From the NCBI GenBank assembly GCA_036785705.1, contig JAWUZG010000051.1, forward strand, positions 15,094,501 to 15,158,500: a stretch of DNA of 64,000 nucleotides. The letters are read 5' to 3'. Position numbers and translations under genes: made by a program. The notes under the pieces were generated by a model that saw only the letters and a list, made by a program, of their open reading frames with translations, searched no databases and had not been told where the DNA came from. Positions 1-12,000 of this stretch are shown piece after piece. This DNA is from Acanthornis magna. Lineage: Eukaryota > Chordata > Aves > Passeriformes > Acanthizidae. Position 1 is the first letter of the stretch. The number at the start of each line of letters is the position of its first letter.

Positions 1-3000
1 TGATTCTGTGATTTCATAACATGCTTGCTCCCAACCCCATTCCCATATCAGTGTAGCACAGGCTGGGCAGGAGGAAGAGCACCTCTTCCACAGGACCATC
101 AGGGAAAACAGAAGAGCTTGTTCCAAACATGGATTCCAAACTTCCTTTGTGGTCAGGAAGTTGCCTTGGACTTACAAGTTCAGTTCTCAGTTCTCAAAAC
201 AGACCACATTTGAAAGTTCACCAATCTTGGTCCAATATTGGTGATAGAATGTTAGCAGTATCTGCTGCTATCCTGGGAGAGAAGTGTTTTATTTCTCTTG
301 ACATTCATCCAAATTTTAAAAGGCTGTAAGGTTAAATAATCCTAAAGCAGAAGGAGTTTAGGTCTGGGGTTAAATGAATAGCTGGAGATTGGTGCAAAAT
401 GATTTTACTGATCCAACATGTTTCTTTTGAACTCTCTCAATGTCTTCATTATTCCCACAGTTGTCTCCAGCACAGTGTGGCCAACTTCCAACTACATCTA
501 CTGTCTGAATAGGCGCTCCTTGCAGTTCATGGAGGGGTCAGCTGAGGGAAGGAAGTGGGCAGCGATTTGGTCAACAAAGACTCTAGTTTATTAACAGCTA
601 CAGGTGACCAAAAGGATAGCAGACAGTTAACACAGAGCACACTTTATCATGCAAGTAACCAAGACATTTTCACTTGATTTACACATAGATTGCACTGTCA
701 AGGCAGGAGCACAGCCTGAAGTCTACTGTGATTTGATGGCATGTACAAGGACTGGGAAGAAACCAAAGGCAAGAAGGTACAGAGAAATAAAATGAAGGAG
801 ACAAAAAATTTGTATATTCTTCTATTTCTGACCTCTGCAAATATGAGATTTTTTTAAATATGACATTTTTTGCTTTGAGCTAACTTTGTATCAAAACCAT
901 GGAAACTCTCACTGAGAGCATCTTTTTGAAACCTGTCAAATCTGCTTTCTGGCAATAATGCTGTCCAACTGTGTCAGGGCTGTTTCTTTCTGAACATATT
1001 CATCTGAATCAGTAAAGTGCACAGCTTTAAAAATCCCTGCTACAGGGAGACCTGCAGCTACACAGCCTGTCTTTGGCCACAGGGAACTACTGGGGGAAAG
1101 TATCTGAGAAACCATGTGCACAATCCCAACGATTCAGCGCTGACCTTCTAGTGTAGTGTTTATTAGCTCTTAACTATTAGCATTTGCTCAGTGTGCTTCA
1201 TTGGGTGAGACTGACATAATCCAAGAGTGTGGTGTGGCATCTGGATGATGTTATCACACATACTCTTGCATGCGCAATCACATTCATCCACAGCTGCGTG
1301 TGCGCACACACAGAGATATACGAGCACAGCTCAAAACACGCAGCTCTCGGAGGCTTTTCTTTTTCTAGCCTTGAAGGTGACAAACTAGGCAGGAGTAGTG
1401 GAATCAAAGCCTTTCTTTCCTCTCTTGTTGTAAAGGGCAACTTGCTTCCTGCACCGTCAATGGGTTTTGGAGATCCACAGAAAGATACAGGAATACACAA
1501 GAATTATCGAGGGAAACAATTTTGTGGAGCTGGAGGGTAGCAACAATACTGTTTGCTTTCTGGACAGGCTTCACAGGCAGCAGCCTCTGACTTTCCACAG
1601 CGAGATGGAAAAAGCCCTTTTATGCTCCTCTTTATTTGACAGTGATTACTGCTGGGTATAACCACATGTCTCTAGATACAGCCCTTTGTCCCTTAGGAAA
1701 GGGCAGCATAAACTGAGATAATAATCTACTACATTGCCTTTCTTTCCACTACACTTTCCTTGGGAAACTAATGTCACATGGGAATATTCCAGCCAGAGCT
1801 AGAAAGGACACCTGCACTAAATGTTTCTTGCTCTTCCTATGACACCTTTATTGTCTCTCTTTTAATGAACTGTGCTGGACCTGGGTCCCTGTTGGAGTTG
1901 CTGGAACAGACTTCTTCCCCACTGAGGGTGCTGTTCAGGTAACATTTTTATTTTTTTTTTAAATGTCCCAGGAAATGGATTAGGCAGAAAAATACCGTTT
2001 CGTCCCTGTTATGAACTTATGACAGAGCTTGCACCAAGAATTTGATGCTTTGAAACTTAGAATCAGCAGTGGTGGGAGCTCAGATGGAGGGGTTGATACA
2101 GGCCTGGGGGATTGGGAGAGGCTGAGAGAGGATCCTAGAGATAGAAGCAGAGGCTGGGACTGAATGAGGCAGCTGGTGACTGGAAACTGAGATGAGGATG
2201 TGGAGATAAGGAGTTAAGGAGTTGAAAGCAGGGCAAGATGGGAACAGGAGAAGGACAGGCTGGAGTGTCATGGACAACTTGGAAGGGGAAAAGCAAATAA
2301 GTGCCTGCCATTATTTGATCCAGTGCTTCCATACCAGGAAAATGGTCTTCCCTGTGGAGACACAGGCATTGCTGCATGCAGAGTCCTGGGCCCTGCCAAC
2401 ATCCTGGCTGCTTCTGCGTGGGGCTGGGTGGATCCCTCTGTCCTTTGGGGTGGGAGTAGGTGACAGCAGCACCTCAGGGCAAGGCAGGCGCACCCTGAGC
2501 GCTCTGAAAGGGGTAGACTGCCAATTTCTCTAGTGAAATCCAGCCAGGATTCCTGGGTCATCTGCAGTTAGCAAATTGGTGCAGACCTCCTGGGCCTGCT
2601 TGCCTCCTTGTCTCCCAGCCCATATATAAAAATGACCACTTTGTTGACGGCTTTTGTGCTGCTCCCTCAAGAGGCAGGAGGCAGGGAGGACTACGGAGGT
2701 GTATGCCTTGCTGAGGAAAAACCACCAACACTGACTCCAGCATGTGTTGATGTTACTGCACCATTTTCATTGATGTGAAAATCCTGAAAAATATAAATGC
2801 TTCATTCAAACCCTTTGAAAAGGAGGAATTTTGATTTTTCCATGTGGATTTACATCTTGTTTTAGTTGGAATCAGAATTACTAATATGTCACATGAAAAG
2901 CAAAAACCCAGAATGAAACCACTTTGCTTGAGTCCTGTGAGTCTTTTACATTTCTGAGACCCATGAGCAAAGGAACCAGTCATTCTGATGGTCCACGTGA

Positions 3001-3105
3001 GAGTAGTTATTGCATCTTAACAAAAAAATGCCCAAGTTTTTTTTGTAAGTTTACTCCTAAAAAAAATGAGGAAATTTCCTCAAAAATATGACATTAAAAG
3101 ATCAT
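1..3105. other. Noncoding single-copy DNA, no gene seen
   Basis: Open frames here are all about 100 codons or shorter, lie on both strands in overlapping positions, and look like no protein I know. A loosely repetitive purine-rich stretch lies at about 2075-2260, built from GAGG, GAGA and GGAG words; it could be a decayed minisatellite. The rest shows no interspersed repeat I recognise. Confidence 0.6.
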
Positions 3106-3450
3106 TTATAATGGTTTTGATTCATTATTGTTTTAAACCGGTTTATTCTAAGCTGGTGCAAACTTCTCACAAGCATGTCTCTGGGGAGACTTTGTGAGAG
3201 ATCTCCAAAGGCACATATAACAATTCAAGCATTTAACTCTGTGTGAACCAGCAACACATGAGGTTCATAAACAGGCTGACCTTTTCTCGCTTCCTCTGCT
3301 CGCTGCAGACCCATCTGTAATTGCTCAGCTGTTCTCAGACTCTGTCAGATCTACTTGTTTCATCACGTTATCTTCAGGAGAAAAGAATTTGGGGAGCCAT
3401 TTATTAACACAAATTTGTCTTTACAGGAGAAAAGTTTCACCTTAGACACA
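3106..3450. promoter_or_regulatory. Candidate conserved noncoding block
   Basis: What is seen: an AT-balanced stretch with no simple repeat, containing a SOX-like word (CATTATTGTTTTAAA near 3122), a GGTTCATAAACAGG word near 3262 and several CpGs (TCTCGC, GCTCGC, CACGTT). This resembles vertebrate regulatory DNA, but no alignment was possible. It may equally be unique neutral sequence. Confidence 0.22.
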
Positions 3451-6090
3451 TTTCTCAAACATGAAGGAATCCCTGCCATCATGAACCCATTTTAGCTGTC
3501 TCTTCTATAATTGCTGCTCTGTATATCTTTCTTTTCCTCTCTTTTATTTCCCTAACATTCTCTTTGTTTTTAATTGGTGACACCAGCCCAGCCATCTGGA
3601 AAGAGAAACAGGAGGGAGAGTTTACAGAGGAACAAATTTTGGGTGCTTCTCCCCATGCAGTTCTCACCGTAGTACCTGAGAGCCTTCAGTCAATACCCTC
3701 AACTCACAGGTGAGCATCTGAGACACAGAGGAGGCCAGCACAGGCTGGAGTAGTGGCACATCACCTGGCTGCCAGATGCCCACTCCCAGCTACAGAGCAG
3801 GCAGCAGTGGGTGCCTCAGTTCGTGTCTTTGGAAATTCATTTCCTATTCTTCCAGAATGATTTACCTCCCAGTCTGGGCACATGCACAGTGCATGCCCAA
3901 ACGTGCATGGGTCCATGCACACACACACTCACTTCCTTTTGTCAGAGTTTAATCATACCCAAAGAGTTTCCTCACTGTATGCTGTCATTCCCCGGTGATG
4001 GCATTACCAGATCTTGCCTCTGACATGGTGTTTTCCATGTCATGGCTTCAATCCCCATGTTCCTTATTGACCAGGACACTGCTGCTCCTGTGTTTTCCCA
4101 CCTCCCCTCAGATGGATATTCGTTGTCTACCAAGAACAGCCATGAAGCCACTTCTGCTCTTTTGTCACTGCTTGAGGCAGAGGCTGCCCAGCCAGTGCAC
4201 TGCAGGTGCCCTGACGCCTGCCAGTCCCACTGAGGTGCTGGCAGCTTGGTGGCACTCTTGGGGTTTTGGGGGAAGGCTGCTCCATACTAATTTCCTTTTA
4301 CCCTTGGGCATAAGTGGAAGTGAAGCTGCATTCCACAATTCTCCATGCAGAGCATGGGGAATGCATGGGGCAGAGCACTTCAGCTGAGAAAAATGAGCTG
4401 TGTCCACACTTCTTAATGAAAAAGCTTCCAAATCCAGGTATGACTGAGGGACTGGCACAACAATGGGATAACTTTTAATGGGATGAGCTCAAGGGTTTGG
4501 CCTGGCAGTACGCAGTCCCGTGTGTCATCTTTTCAGGTACTTTAATGGTGCAGTGGATTACAAGGATGAAATATCCATGAAAATATTCACAGACAATCCT
4601 CTCCAAGGAGAAAAAACAGAATTTGTAATTGCTAAATTATGTGCTCTTCAAAGGCAGCAATATTCTCTGCAGCTAGGAAAAAGACTCAGTTGTGCTGTGG
4701 ACAGTGCACTCGGTATCCAGACATAAGGATGAAATTTGCTAATGACAGGAAAATGGCTCTCCTGAGTCCACAGTCCCCTTTTCGTATTACACCGCGGGGG
4801 ATGATTTAGTTTCAATGCATGACAGGTCTCACAAAGGGAATGATGCTATTAACTTCTAAACCAAATTAATATAATCATATAAATAAAATGCACAGTTTCC
4901 TGTCTGCACAGGGCATAAGGCTGGAAATTAAAAAGTGTCACTCATTTTCTATTTTACAATTAAAAGACCCTGCAACCCACATTCTTTCTTCTTCCATCTT
5001 CTCTCTTTGTACCCATCTCTGAACACAGAGTCACACAGAGTCAACAGATCAGTTTAGAAACTTAGATCAAAATTTTTTATAGCTAAATCTATGGACCCCT
5101 TGCACAGAGTTAGTGTAATCAGTGATGAATCCAGGCAAATTAAACAAATAGAAGTTAATTTTCAATATTTTCAATTGCTTTCTGAGTTAGTTATACTGAT
5201 GAAAATTTTGAGTGTAGAGGTGGCCTATGTACCAGCATTTCACTTGCTCTTCCAGGCCAGAAGAGCAGAGCAGTCTTTCACTCTCTCAAGCAGATTTGCC
5301 TGCAGATAAAGAGAGAGACATCTTCCAGAGTCCTTATTCTTGTTACAGAGTAATTTAAAAAATCAAAATCAGACAATCACTTCAGAAAAATTTAATGTCT
5401 CCAAAATTGCCTCTTTCAGAGGCATGTTCAAAACTTTTACTTTTCACATTGATTGCAAACATTCACCAATGATTTTTCCTTCTCACATAGTTTGTTTCTT
5501 TAGAATGGTCTATGCAAATTACAATTTACTTTAAATATTTTAATTTCTGTTTAAATCTTTTAAGACATATCCTGTAACAAAACATGGACTCATTTACTAG
5601 TGACATTCTTCAAGTTGCGCAGTCTATGCACCTTTCAATTGGGCATCTAAGTTTGCTATCTGAAGGCAAAGAAGTTTTTATTTTCTGAGTATCATAAAAG
5701 GACACTGGCAGCCTGCACTTCCTCGTGCTCTGGGGAATAACACACAGAGGAGATAATTCCCATTTGTATGGTTCAAATATTGCGCTTGGGGCCTTAACAT
5801 GTTACACTTGGAGGTTTTCCTTTCAAACCATCCTCCTGCAGTCATCTGAAAATACTTAGACAAAGGATCCCAGGAAGCCCTTTTCAAAGCAATCAGATAA
5901 TGCAGAAAACTGAAATAGTGGTCCTCCTCAAGCTGGCCAAACTGAAATCTGTTAACCTTTTGAAACGTATGTGGAGAATTACAAAGACCTAACTACATCA
6001 GACTGCACGGCAAAGCTCTCCTCCAAGCACAGACTCAGGGAGCTCTCAGGGACCTATTTCCACTGTTCAGAAGCCACTGCTTAAAACAAA
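3451..6090. other. Noncoding DNA, nothing recognised
   Basis: No open frame exceeds about 130 codons and none is recognisable. There are short T-rich and CA-rich runs (for example a CACACACACTCAC stretch near 3917) but no repeat family, RNA gene or clear regulatory block that I can support. Confidence 0.6.
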
Positions 6091-6500
6091 TTAGGAAAGC
6101 AGAACGTCCAGACAAGTGGTTTCAGTCTGTTTGAGGCTATTGATGTTCACATTTTGAAGTGGTTTTTTTCAGTTGGTGCAATTAGTGCACTAATAGAGAT
6201 GCTGATTTACTTTGCAAGTGACCTCATGAGTGCACAGTACCCCTCTGGTTCCTGTGGAGTACTTCTGTGAAGGACTTACAGACTGATTTTCAAGTGTATT
6301 TTTTGGTAGGATTAACAACAAATATGAAAAAACTTTTAACTACTTTCCATGGAGGTTTATGGGTTTGTTTTTTTTTTAAATCTAATAATGCAGTTCTGAT
6401 TTACAATGGAATGAGCAGAGGATCTGCACGCTGTGCCTAATTAAAGCCAAAATGGAGGATCTTGCACAGAGCTTGCTGTACTTTCCTCTGGCCGATATGC
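6091..6500. promoter_or_regulatory. Candidate noncoding regulatory block with homeodomain palindrome
   Basis: The block contains a perfect 14-base palindrome, ATTAGTGCACTAAT, at 6181-6194. Its ends are the ATTA/TAAT core bound by homeodomain proteins. Nearby are AAACAAATTAGG (about 6085) and GCCTAATTAAAGCC (about 6434). No coding or repeat signal is present. The regulatory call is inference from motif density only. Confidence 0.25.
6181..6194. repeat. Perfect 14-bp palindrome
   Basis: ATTAGTGCACTAAT equals its own reverse complement. The symmetry ends at this length, as the flanking bases (A at 6180, A at 6195) do not pair. Confidence 0.95.
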
Positions 6501-8474
6501 CAGTCTGAATGCCTTGGGTGCAGTCCCCAGTGTTACTAGCAGCAAACACACTTGGAATAGCAGAGGGTAGAATTTTCCTTCCTGGATCAGGAACTAGTCA
6601 TGGGTCACTGCTGATAATGTATAATAAGCCATTTTGGTGTCATTGACTGGTTTCTGCTTATCACCATCTCAAATATCTACCATGAAGTGGATCAATCCAG
6701 ACACACAACCCTTTTAACCAACCCTATACAGTGAGAACATCACCATCACCCCGTGCTGCTTCACTGGTCTTTAGGGAGAAGAAGTATTTATCTCACCAAA
6801 TCTTCATAGTCTCTGTCCATACCCATGTGAAGAATGGGACAGAGAGACTAAAGCACTCACCAGTGGACTTGTGCACGAAGTAAATCTCAGTGAAGCTGTC
6901 ACCTCCTTTGGTCTTGTTTTGCTTTTATCTTTCTTTTCCCCCCACTGCATCATCCATGCAATTTCCACTGTCAGGTATTTAAATCCAAAATGCAAGCCAC
7001 AGGTGCAGAGAATCATTATCCATTTTTTTCAGCTCTACCTGCAGTAATCATCACCAAAATCCACTGAAAGTGAAAAAAGGCCAAATTAGTTTTTTCCTCA
7101 CCGAGGCTGACTATGTTGGTCAGCAGTTGCTGAGACTAGCCAGGCTGTTTTAAGCTAAGCTACTCTAAATTAGGAGCTGTTTTAAGAATCTAGATTGGCT
7201 TATTTGCTGTTATATTAACACTTCAACATACCCCATATGCTTACAAGATGGGTGTGAGAGAAGAGAAACACAGCTGGCCCAGAGTGGAAGAATGTAAGTT
7301 TAAACAACCTCACCCCTTCCCAAATGTCTTTCTGGCGGCACTTTGTGACTTTCTGGATATTTTCAGTTCTCGCTTTCCTTTGCGAAAGCTCATCATACCC
7401 AATTTGATTTTTATAATAAAAAAATGAACTAAAAATTGTTGCCAGCCCACTTCACTGCTGCTGAAAGTGCACTGGTATTCAAGATTAAAAAGAAGAGAGA
7501 TAAAGGGCCTGTAAGAAGCCCTAAGAAGGGAAACTTTATCCATTATATTTAAATGTAAAGATGCTAAAAGTTGCAAAGAAAAGACATTCTCCTCTATCTC
7601 CTGCTTTAATAGTCCCTCTTGATCCTTTTTCTTGCAGCTATTTATTTGAAAAGAAATGCTTTATTACCTAAAACCTTGACCATTTTCTTTTGTGCAGCAT
7701 ATAAAGAGACAAATTTAGGGATATATTCCAGAAGTCACTGCAATAGTTTGCACAGTTTCTTGCCATGTGATCTTAAATTACATGCCCCAGAAAGCATATC
7801 CTTCCATGGCTCAGTGCTAATTTCTTCCTTGGCCTGAGACAGACCATCTTGCAGTTTCTTACGCTGCTTTAATCCACCCAGTCCCGGAAGCTGGAGGCAC
7901 AGTGGGTGCCAATCTCACGCAGGTTCAGCCTTGGTAGCTTCCAACCAGATTGCATTTGTTGCCATGCAATTTATGTCCTTCCCAGTGGTGTCCCAGGAAC
8001 CAGATGAGAAGGGATGTGGTGTCCTTTCAAGCTCCACCTATTGAAATAAATCCTAAGCATGCACCTAAACAAGAGCAGCTCACAGCAGATTTTACAGAGA
8101 TTTAGAATATGACGTGTGCTCTCTGGGATCCCATCAGCTCAGCTTTCACTGGATATGCCCAGGGGCTCTTGACCTTGGCTCCTTTTTGACTAGGGGTAGA
8201 AATATAAGATGCAGTACCTCCCAAAAGCCACCAATTAATGGTTCAGTAAACTGTGCAGTTCTGCAACTCCCCATCTTCTTTTCACATGAGTAAAGATATC
8301 ACTGACAATCATGACGTTTAAATAACCATATTTAATGTAAGGTATTATCTTGCTGGACTGAAGGAGGTAATTTACCTTTCCAAGCTGGCTGCTGACCCCT
8401 ATGGTTATCTGCCACTCAGATATGGTCAAGTCCTACTTCTGTGTTTTCTTGAAAATTGTAAAAATCGAAGAGTC
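6501..8474. other. Noncoding DNA, nothing recognised
   Basis: Short, unrelated open frames on both strands and ordinary bird-like base composition. No interspersed repeat, RNA gene or inverted repeat was noticed. Confidence 0.6.
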
Positions 8475-9098
8475 TTGCTTTCCTTTCACAAGCTGAGGTG
8501 GTGTGGAGCCGAACAAGACAGACACAGTGCTCTGACACGTGCTGCTTGCAAAATATTAAAGCATCCTTCTCTCACCTTGCTTTCGTTTCTGTTGGCTGAT
8601 TCTTTCCATGCTGTATGCAGCAAAACCAGTGTGGGTTTCAATCCTATGCTGTGTCTTGGCCTCCTATGTCTTGGTAAAGAGTCAGATCTCTTGTCTCCAG
8701 TTCTGCCTTCCCTCTTCTACATGCGCAGGTTAGAAGGTGTTAATTCAGGATTCCTTCAGTCTTTGTTCAACCAAGGAGACTGTAAAACAAGTATGAAACA
8801 TTTTTTATATGTCCAGAATGGAGCAAACCTTCATCAGATACGAATTTCACCAGGCTCACTTCATTTTAAAACAAAGACCATCTCTTTATCTGGGCTTGGG
8901 TCCAGCCCAGAGGCATCCCCTCCTCGAAGGTGCATTGAATACAAAGGGTCTGGCACGCACCTGAAACCTGGTACCTTCTGTCAAGATTGGATTTCAGGAA
9001 ATAACTCGGGAGACCACTTCTTGCCCTCAGTAATTCCCTGTTCTTGTTACAGGGTTTCATGTTTGGGTGAAGGCTACGAAGGATTATGGACACCTTGA
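8475..9098 (+). other. Unrecognised 207-codon open frame, probably not a gene
   Basis: This is the longest open frame outside the CR1 copies: 207 codons from ATG to the TGA after a GYEGLWTP end. The predicted peptide is rich in Ser, Leu, Cys and Gly, has a mildly hydrophobic stretch near residues 31-47 (SLTLLSFLLADSFHAVC), and shows no domain or motif I know. At this base composition I estimate by hand that one frame of this length could arise by chance in a window this size. No splice pattern, upstream promoter or close downstream poly(A) signal was identified. A terminal exon or lineage-specific transcript is possible but unlikely. Confidence 0.1.
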
Positions 9099-12000
9099 AA
9101 CACTGAAGTCAGAAGTGCCTCAGGCACCAATTTTCCCCTCCGACTAATCCATCATTCCTGCTGTAATTTCAGGAAAGTGATATAGTAACCTGTCTCCTTA
9201 GAAGAAAGGATGGCCCACTGCTGTCTTTTATATTCTGTTGAATTATAACACTTTCCTTTTTCATCTGGCCTTTCATCACAGACTTAAGTGTTTTTCTTTT
9301 TGCATATACAACTGTGCCAGTTTCTCATTCATTATCCACACAGGGATGGCCGCACTGATCCCATATGCGATCCTTCCCCTCCACTCCCATAGGACTTTCT
9401 GGGGAGTGAAGTTTTTCTAACTTGGAACAGATTCTCAATTCCTTACCAGAACCTTATCAACAAATGCGTCTGATATCGCCGCAGAAAGGAAATCCATGCA
9501 AAAATGCTGCCTTCCCCCTCATTTTCAGCCACCCACAGCAGCAGACATCACATTATCTTCCAGTAGTGTACTCAGGCATTAGAGACAGCTCAGTGAAGCA
9601 TGAGAGGCCACTTCTTCTGGTCCTTCAGTTTGCACAGGGTAAAAAACCCCTATCAAAATCTAGGTATGGGTGCAATTTCAGTACATTTAATGTGTGGTTT
9701 ATACTGTGCAGGGCTAAGTTTCTACACTGATTAAGAGGTACTGAATATTCCACATTATGAGACAATATTTAAAGATATGATCAGAGGTGTACAGTAAAAT
9801 TTTATGGGTAACTAATTAAAGATTTTATATAAATGTGTCCTTCTCCTTGGTCAAGCAATTGTTGAATCTCTGCTCTTGCATGATCATATTGTTTAGGAAA
9901 GTGAAGGCATGGGGAGTGCAACATTTTTTCATTCAAAATGTACAAAATGCATTTGCTTGTGAGGCAACAGGATTATGGCGTACTTGCAGGTATGTCAGAT
10001 GGATTTTCTGAGTCATGGAAGTTGTTAGCAAGGCGCCCTGCAGTCAGCTGGCTCCCTGTCTCTCATTAAATCTACAGTTTGGTGGTGATGCTTTGAGGTG
10101 CCTTTAAATTCAGAGGTCTTCCCATCCCAGCTCCCATCTGAAAGCACTCAGTGAGGACTCCTCAGCAGGGTGAGACCTACTGAAGTCACAGAGCCACAAT
10201 GAAGACAGAGCCAAAATCATGAAAAACCACACAGCAGAAAACATCACCAAGAACTTCTCCCTCGGTGTGTGCCCCTCCACACTCCATTTCCCTCTCAGAG
10301 GATGCTGCCCCCAGCCTGTCATTTAAAGCACCCATAGAATGGATCAGGAGGATAATAATGTGGAGGTTTGGGAACACAGATGGATATGTGATACTTGAGA
10401 GTTGTTCAGAGGTGTGCATCTATTCCCCAGCTTATTTAATCAACCCTATCAATAAATAGGCCTGATGAAGTCACCATTCCTAAATTTTGTTTGTTTAAAG
10501 AACAGGCATCTGTAAAAGAGTGTAGTTTTAGTTTGGAAATGTCCCTCTGTTCTTCTCCGTGTCAATTGCTTAACAGTAGAAGCTTGCCATGAGTTGCACT
10601 TCACCACACTCATATAGTGCCATTCCCTCCACATGGGCTGGGTGCCATCAACTCTGGTGCAGTTCATGACCTATTTTGGATGAAATGAAATTTTTCTTCC
10701 TTAGGCTACAAAGGGAGTCCGAACAACTATCACAGCTGAAGAAACCTGTATTCTTCACTTCTCGGCTTAGGGGATGACAGATTCCATGCCTTCAGCCTGG
10801 AACTCAAGTCCTGATTTTCACTGCCCGGAGCAAAAACAAGGTTTGTGGACTTCCCAGTAGGCTGGAGGTTACTGTGAAGGCCGGTGGAATATCCTCAACC
10901 CTGGAACTTTCTGAAAGCAAGTATTTACACAAAACATGCAGAGAGCATGGTGATTAAATACAGTGAAGAGTTTTGCAGGAACAGGCCATAGGCTTTTGAG
11001 TCAGCATTTTCACATACTGGACAAACCTTTCTGCCAATACTGGCACTCAATTCTTTTGATTGAGCATGAAGACATTTTCTTCTCCTGGGTAGTCTCTCCC
11101 TTTGCAACTGTTGATACATAACACTGCAATGGCCTTGTCTGTTCCCTTCTCACTGTCTCGTTCCCAGATGCTTATATCATGTACGGAATCTCTGTTTTTA
11201 AAGACCATTTCATGTGCTACCATTTATTTGCATTCCTTAAGTTCTGTTGTAGAATAGGTTTGTGTGTTTTGCACTCTTTTTGGTTCTTTTCTTATTCTTC
11301 AGTAAAAACCCTTGAAAGTTTTGCTTGTTCAACTGCTTTGCTGATAAATCTGGGATTTTATAAATCGAACTTGCATACTCTCAGTATAGACTCACATATC
11401 ATGTCTAGAGCTGCGTGTCTGTGGCATATTCTTTAATGCTTTCCTGCACCTGTTAGATTCTCATGAGAAAAATGAATTTTTCATAAAATGCATTCTTCTG
11501 GTGGATACAATAGGTTTCAGTTTGTGCAATGATCCTATCAATTTCTGTGCAGCTGTGAGCAAGATCTAGATGTAACTGAAGATATACAGGACATTTGCAA
11601 CAACAGTAAAAATAAGAATTACTTTTCAATTAAGAATATTTTCAAGCAAACATTTCTTGGCACTGTTCAGCACCTCTCTTGTTCTTACAAATATACAAAG
11701 AAAAAAAACCTATTGAAAATAGTACAAGCATCCCATAAAACTCAAAGCTCAATTCAGGATTCAATTTCATGCTGTCTGGCCTCATCAGCTGTGCTCCGTA
11801 TGTCGTCCTCATTAGATACCGGGCAGGTACATTTCATGGGAAAACAAAAGTCCCTTGTATCTGCACTTTAAGTGATTTTCATTTTTAGATGGCTTTAAGG
11901 AATAAAAACAAGACCCTGCTGTTAAAATGTGTAATCCAGACCTCTGGCCAAGACCACTGGCATTTCTGTGCTCTGGCGGGTAAAGATGCAGCCACCAGGC

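Noticed and set aside
2075..2260. Purine-rich stretch as a true minisatellite
   Set aside because: No constant unit length could be found by eye; similarity is only in composition.
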